Origin: Acidimicrobiaceae bacterium
GTDB lineage: Bacteria; Actinomycetota; Acidimicrobiia; Acidimicrobiales; RAAP-2
Assembly (NCBI GenBank): GCA_003164275.1
Contig: PLSY01000155.1
Coordinates: forward strand, 1-5,826
Direction of reading: 5' to 3'
Length of the DNA: 5,826 nucleotides
Shown: positions 5,370 through 5,826 of the stretch, piece by piece
Position numbering within the stretch: the stretch's first letter is position 1
Layout: each line of letters starts with the position of its first letter
The notes under the pieces: model-generated
Database searches by the model: none
Seen by the model: only the letters and a program-made list of their open reading frames with translations
Told to the model about the DNA's origin: nothing
Made by a program: the position numbers and the translations under genes

Positions 5370-5826
5370 GTGACGTCTGTTGCACCACCCGAACGTCACG
5401 GTGGTGGCACACCTCCGACAGCCGCTGGAACAGCACGGGCCTTCGCACCCCCGGATTCGCCGTGCGGGCTCACGACCGATGAAGCCAATCAGCGACTGGA
5501 CCAGGTTGGCCCGAATGCACTCCCCGACACGACGATGCACCCGCTGGTGCAAGCGGCAAAGAAGTTCTGGGCGCCAGTTCCATGGATGCTCGAAGCAGCG
5601 ATGGTGCTCGAGATGGTGCTCGGCGACTTCGCGGAGGCGGCGGTGATTGCTGGCCTTTTGGTGTTCAACGCGGGCATCGGCCTCTACCAAGAGGGTAAGG
5701 CGCATTCGACGCTCGCAGCGCTCAAGTCACGCTTGGCCCTGGACGCGTCCGTACAGCGTGATGGCTCATGGGCCATCATCCCATCCTCGGATGTGGTGCC
5801 GGGTGACCTCGTCAAGTTGTCGCTCG
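5370..5826 (+). CDS. P-type ATPase, proton-pump (P3A)-like, N-terminal part
   Basis: The first 152 codons of a membrane cation-pumping P-type ATPase, cut by the window edge. A Pro/Ala/Gly-rich leader (1-32) is followed by the cation-transporter N-terminal domain GLTTDEANQRLDQVGPNALP (33-52). Then come FWAPVPWMLEAAMVLEMVLG and FAEAAVIAGLLVFNAGIGLY (67-106), forming membrane helices 1 and 2. QEGKA (107-111) and VPGDLVKL (143-150) begin the actuator domain. FWAPVPWMLEAA and FNAGIGLYQEG resemble plasma-membrane proton-efflux ATPases of plants, fungi and bacteria, which pump H+ outward using ATP. The phosphorylated Asp of DKTGT lies beyond the window, so integrity and ion cannot be verified; other cation P-type ATPases remain possible. 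The start is chosen on the ribosome site; the frame stays open upstream to an ATG at 5142, which would add 76 residues. Confidence 0.85.
   Translation, partial: MTSVAPPERHGGGTPPTAAGTARAFAPPDSPCGLTTDEANQRLDQVGPNALPDTTMHPLVQAAKKFWAPVPWMLEAAMVLEMVLGDFAEAAVIAGLLVFNAGIGLYQEGKAHSTLAALKSRLALDASVQRDGSWAIIPSSDVVPGDLVKLSL

Noticed and set aside
1..5826. CRISPR array, tRNA, insertion sequence or phage-defence system
   Set aside because: I found no spaced direct repeats, tRNA-like cloverleaf, transposase motif or nuclease/NTPase gene pair on either strand.

Overview
The window is 5.8 kb of high-GC bacterial DNA with GC-rich third codon positions, short intergenic gaps, GTG starts and strong GGAGG-type ribosome sites. 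Together with an aminoglycoside-phosphotransferase-fold kinase coupled to an acyl-CoA dehydrogenase, this suggests a high-GC actinobacterium (Actinomycetota, possibly Acidimicrobiia or a mycobacterial relative). That placement is inference; no rRNA or other marker gene is present.

Layout. Bases 1-302 hold no convincing gene. A two-gene minus-strand operon follows (transcription runs from about 2690 down to 303): an acyl-CoA dehydrogenase of the ACAD10/ACAD11-like group (1346-2650), then a phosphotransferase-fold small-molecule kinase (303-1346) whose start codon overlaps the dehydrogenase stop. Divergent from it, across an 86-bp AT-rich gap carrying a perfect 7+7 bp inverted repeat, is a MarR-family regulator (2737-3246, plus). 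Next, all on the plus strand, come a short-chain dehydrogenase/reductase (3455-4225), a cupin-fold protein (4409-4972), a 397-bp gap, and the 5' part of a P-type ATPase related to proton-pumping (P3A-like) enzymes (5370 to the right edge, truncated).

How the genes may work together. Kinase plus ACAD10/11-type dehydrogenase is the pair known to remove a hydroxyl group from 4-hydroxyacyl-CoAs through a phosphorylated intermediate (human ACAD10/ACAD11; levulinate catabolism by the Lva proteins of Pseudomonas putida). An SDR next door could interconvert the ketone and hydroxyl forms of the same substrate, and the MarR protein is the natural candidate regulator of the divergent operon. The cupin has lost part of the usual metal-ligand set and its role is unknown. 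The P-type ATPase looks like a separate transcription unit. Most of this is ordinary catabolic gene content. The points worth a second look are the pathway inference, the atypical SDR active site, the degenerate cupin motifs, the operator candidate and the unclear start of the ATPase.
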